A stretch of 64,000 nt of DNA from Lunularia cruciata (lineage: Eukaryota; Streptophyta; Marchantiopsida; Lunulariales; Lunulariaceae): assembly GCA_948567375.1 (NCBI GenBank), contig OX419756.1, forward strand, positions 41,926,333 to 41,990,332, given 5' to 3'. Below are positions 60,290 through 64,000 of this stretch, in pieces; the first letter of the stretch is position 1; each line of letters begins with the position of its first letter. The notes under the pieces are model-generated. The model was not told the origin of the DNA and did not search any database. It saw nothing but the letters and a program-made list of their open reading frames with translations. The position numbers were made by a program, and so were the translations under genes.

Positions 60290-62220
60290 CCCATCTTCTC
60301 CTAGACAACATCCTAAATTTGATAGTGTACAAACTTAATCAGTTTCTTGTAATCTATCACGGTCAGGTCAATAACTTTATACATGGGTAGCGAGTTTTCC
60401 ATGGCTTTTAACACCAGCTCAAACATGTGAACAACCCAAGTCAACAAGGGTGATTAATCATATGGTAACTTACCCGTAGCTCCTCATTGGCAAATGGGAT
60501 TGGACTAGCCCTTATTTTCTTCCTATTGCGGTGTCGAGGCCACTTCCTATTCTTGTGGGTGATCACAAACATGTGTCATGGCCACCAAGGTGTGGTCTTC
60601 ATAGGGTTTTGATGGAGAACTTGACATTCTCTTCTCCTTCACCAATCTTCCACTACCCAACACTTTAGTTGTTACAATTTTAGCAATAGGTGTTGAAGCC
60701 ACATTTACTTCATCCATGCCTAAGGAGAGTTTCTCCTTAAACCCTTCCCTTAATTTTTCACTTGAGAACTTCCTCTCATACATTCATGAAGGTGTGGTCC
60801 AAATATCCTCAAGGATAGGTTCTTGGGGTGGAGTCACCACCCTTTGCCCTTCTAAAGGCAATGCAAGTGAACTCCTCATAGTCTCTACACCAGATGTCTA
60901 AGGAGGGGTCTTCTTTAGTTGCAAGTGGGATATCCTCATCCTTGCCCACCATTGTCTCTTCCTTGCTCTTGGTGGTTGGTTGATCAAATACTCAAAATGC
61001 CACTACAGCCATAAGAGTGGATTCTATCTCCATGCCTTGCTCCACATTGACTCCCTCACCTTTGGAGGACGATTTGATTTTGGAGAAGGAAATCTCTTGT
61101 TCTTGAGGTGCAACCTCCCTCACAAGTAACAATTCCTTCTCCAAACTCACTTGTGGTTCTTCAACTTGGGGAGTTCCTTGTGAGTTGCGGTCACTCTCAA
61201 CTTTGGATTGGGAATTTCACTCATCCAAGGAGCTCACAACTTGAGGATTAGGCTAGCATCTCTTCCTTGATTGGGCTTGCATTGTGCTCACCTTTCATTT
61301 GCTTGTGCTTGCTCCAGAAACCTTATCAATTGGTGCCTATTTTCTTGTCTTTTGGTATTGCAAGAAGGCATCTTTATACTTCTTGGTTTCTACTACATGC
61401 TCATGCTAGGCTTGATGGTAGCCTACCAAGGTAGTAGTGTGTTGAGAAGAGCGTCCACTCTTCCTTCTTCAATAGCTACATCCCAATGTAAAAGTGTAAG
61501 ATGAATGGAAAGAGGATGGTGTTTCCTCCATGTATTTGTAGTTTCTATGCCATCCCACAAGGGCAATGATAAATCCTCTTTGCCCAATCCATGGGTTTCC
61601 CTTCATGCAATAGATGGAAGAAGATGGCATGCTTCTTGTTAACATAAGTTCTCCTCATTGATTTGAAAATCTTCATGAGCAAGGTCACTACAATGCAACA
61701 AGTAGGATCATTATACCCATTTACCTTCCAAACATTCCTTGTCTTCACGTACTTGAACAAGCTTGTCATACAAAGGCCTATTTTCTTGTCTTCTAATATT
61801 GCAAGAAGGCATCCTTATACTTTTTGGTTTCTACTACAAGCTCAGGCTAGGCTTGATGGCAGCCTACCAAGGAAGTAGTGTGCTGGGAAGAGCATCCGTT
61901 CTTCCTTTTTCAATAGCCTTATCCTAATGTCAACGTGTAAGATGAATGGAAAGAGGAAGGTATTTCCTCCATGCATTTGTAGTTGCTCTACAATCTCATG
62001 AGCACAATGATAAATCATCTTTGCCCAATCCATGGGTTTCCCTTCATGCAATAGTTGTACTTGTTTGCCCTATGTTCTCCACTCTTGGAGTACATAAAGC
62101 AATTGCTGCTAACATTTTCATCTTCTTTAGCAAGATCACATTGCCCAACGCTTTGAAATCAAATACTCTTAGTTGCATTTGCACTTTCTTGAATCTTGAT
62201 CACTTGCTTGCATAGCCACT
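60290..62220 (-). pseudogene. Unrecognised element-associated protein family, copy 2
   Basis: From 62,220 down on the minus strand: VLSHEVLQEWLCKQVIKIQE; MHEGKPMDWAKMIYH with MHGGNTFLF (61,930-62,051); a second version of this block LLHEGKPMDWAKRIYH with IHGGNTILF (61,500-61,620); then a long Ser/Thr/Glu-rich part including GFKEKLSLGMDEVNVASTPI (60,547-60,783); and a C-terminal part YKKLIKFVHYQI (about 60,330). This parallels copy 1 at 35.6-36.85 kb from the DW block through the acidic middle to the LIKxxH end. Stops and frameshifts are present. Function unknown. Confidence 0.5.
61335..62056. repeat. Tandem duplication within the unrecognised family
   Basis: 61,335-61,617 and 61,776-62,056 are clear duplicates 441 bp apart, starting 'gcctattttcttgtctt' and ending 'cccaatccatgggtttccct'. 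The DW-block coding segment is therefore present twice in a row. Confidence 0.85.
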
Positions 62221-63162
62221 CTTGCAACACTTCATGACTCAAGACTCTATACCATGAGATCACCTAATGCACACAATTGAATTGCCATGTGAATTTGGAG
62301 GTGGTGCAAATTCAATTGGCTTAGACTGACCGTCTTCCAAAGGTGAGTTGTTTATATTCCTCAATCAGCCCATTGTGAATTTCAGTAGTCATTATTGGTG
62401 AAATGTTGTTATCCTACATGTGTGAAGTGGGCAAGGACTAATGGTGACTAAAACTAGTTCTTTCTCCTATGTGGTTGCAATTGCTCAAGGGAAGTCAAAT
62501 AGTTACAAAATGATGGTTGAATGCTCATATGGCATCCCATACCTATGCTCGTGATGGTGGTTGTGTTATTGTGCTCTCATGACCTTCATCTCTTTTGTGG
62601 GATGGAGTGGTTTCACTTTGATTATATCCCTTGAATGCATTTTTGAGTATATCTCTTTGGTGATTGGGATATAAGCCCTAATCCTAGTTGCTAATGTGAA
62701 TCTAATCTGGGTAAGTCTACCAATTGTAAGGAGAAAAACAATCTATGTTAGGAGGCATGGAGTGGGGTACCGCATGCTCCTCTCTCAAATGTCCATGCAA
62801 ACAAGGACTAAGGCTTGCATTCAAGGTTATCATAATACCTACAAACCCACTAGCAATTCACACTAGTGGCAAATAAGTTGCCTTCTAGATCCATCAATTG
62901 TAAGGATCCGCTATCAAAAATGGCTTGTAATTGATAGGAGCCCATCCAACAAAAATGTAACTTCCTTGGAAAAAATTTATGTTGACAATCATACAATAGA
63001 ACTAGGTCAACCACAATTACCTATATTGTGCATGTGTGCTTGTCATGATACTCCTTTCATTGTTGTTGATTGCACCTTATGGTTTCATAGGTGTCATCAC
63101 ATTTCTCATCCAAGAACATCAGCTATTGTAGTTGGATCTCCATCCTATCTTCTTATTGTGAC
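62221..63162. other. Non-coding stretch
   Basis: No recognisable domain. A 67-codon plus-strand ORF at 62,966 reads KIYVDNHTIELGQ, faintly like the YVDNxxAI of copia RNase H, but this is too weak to call. Confidence 0.35.
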
Positions 63163-64000
63163 AATCTAGTATTGACATACAAATAGTATAATTAGTAAGA
63201 ACAAGTTGTTCCCATGAGGATATGGTTTAGAAATGCCTAGATGTGAAGGAAAAAATATCACTTTGTCATGAGTTGTCTATTGTTTCATCTTTATTCTCTT
63301 GAGCACAACAATTCCCAAAAGAAGGTACCGCACCCTATAGTGACATGATACAAAAAAGAAAATCACACACTCAAATCACATTCACAAAGGATATTCTATC
63401 AATTTAACTCTTGAATGTGATGGTTTAGTCTATACTAAAGATCATCGGCCCTAAAGATCTATACCCTTGCAATTACCTCTATCATCCATACTATAGCACC
63501 AATGAGCATGTTCTACCTTTCCCAAAAGATGTTATTCACTACTATACTACAAGTTTGTGACTAGTTGGGTTTTTTTTGTTACATGTGGTACTTCACAATA
63601 CTCATAGCTCTCATGGCAGGTTGGCACATCACCTTGATCCTTCAAAACACCCAAGGATCCAACACACCAATCAATCTTGATTGCCTTCTTGTAACTCAAC
63701 ACTTGCATTCCCACTAGTGACAACCCAACAAGTATCACTTTTGCGGTAATTAGCTAAAAAGAGTTTGTTCCCATAAAGATACAAGTCAAAAATAGTCAAA
63801 TACAAATCAAACTATAACAATTCATTTCTTCTTGAGTTTTTATTTAGTCTCTCAAGTAGAAAATACACCCAAAAGAGAGTAACAAGCACTAACTTGTAGT
63901 CTCATCACAAATTACACACTCCATATTCACAATTCTATCAAATTCTGTCCAAATAAACCTTGATTGTGATGATTCAGATTCTCCCAAGGACTTCATTGCA
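63163..64000 (+). repeat. LTR-like repeat, second pair of tandem units
   Basis: Starts TGTGACAATCTAGTATTGAC at 63,163 and again (GTGACAACCCAACAAG) at about 63,718. Both have 'gttcccat(g/a)a(g/a)gata' and, later, 'ctcttgagc.caa'/'ctctcaagtag'. Same family as 51,746 and 52,227. The last unit runs off the window. Confidence 0.6.

Noticed and set aside
1-64000. tRNA or rRNA genes
   Set aside because: No cloverleaf or rRNA core sequence was recognised by eye; the tRNA-like matches are retrotransposon primer sites.

Overview
The window is nuclear DNA of a land plant. It holds one intact-looking protein gene surrounded by old, mutated transposable elements and broken gene fragments. The evidence for a plant is a plastid-type enoyl-ACP reductase pseudogene with GT-AG exon borders, plant-type Ty1/copia and chromodomain Ty3/gypsy elements with initiator-Met-tRNA primer sites, and a Penelope-like reverse transcriptase. 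The gene is a PB1-ZNFX1 helicase. To my knowledge full ZNFX1 relatives are not typical of flowering plants, so I lean to a bryophyte, lycophyte or fern; that is inference and the species is not determined.

Layout. 0.1-3.5 kb: decayed copia pol (+). 5.0-6.7 kb: decayed Penelope-like RT (+). 9.17-15.47 kb: the main gene (-), three coding exons joined by two GT-AG introns, predicted 1860 aa: PB1, helical (ARM-like) region, SF1 helicase, NF-X1 zinc fingers, helical/TPR-like region, RZ-type zinc finger. 16.97-33.59 kb: a copia element with both LTRs, split in its gag-pre-integrase region by a three-LTR gypsy block (18,789-29,561, exact 5-bp target duplication ATTGC). That block is itself hit by a solo LTR of a third family (25,150-25,876). 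Between the copia RNase H and its 3' LTR lies an antisense ribosomal protein eL22 pseudogene.

33.7-35.5 and 44.5-46.6 kb are two copies of one ancient duplication; the second carries two short terminal-inverted-repeat elements. Between them lie remnants of an unrecognised element-associated protein family, a hairpin-forming minisatellite (about 40.0-40.56 kb) and a PIF/Harbinger transposase relic (-). 47.65-48.41 kb: enoyl-ACP reductase pseudogene (-). 51.7-64 kb: LTR-like repeats, a gypsy gag-protease relic (-), a gypsy element with 5' LTR, primer site, gag and pol (+, truncated near 60.25 kb), and a second copy of the unrecognised family.

Nearly everything outside the main gene is pseudogenised: stops, frameshifts and lost catalytic residues occur in every element, and at least one stop looks like CpG decay (CGA to TGA). 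The helicase gene alone keeps long open exons, complete motifs and phase-compatible splice sites, so it is the functional focus. ZNFX1 proteins in animals act in antiviral RNA sensing and small-RNA inheritance; a PB1 polymerisation domain at the N-terminus of a plant ZNFX1 is the most interesting biology here.
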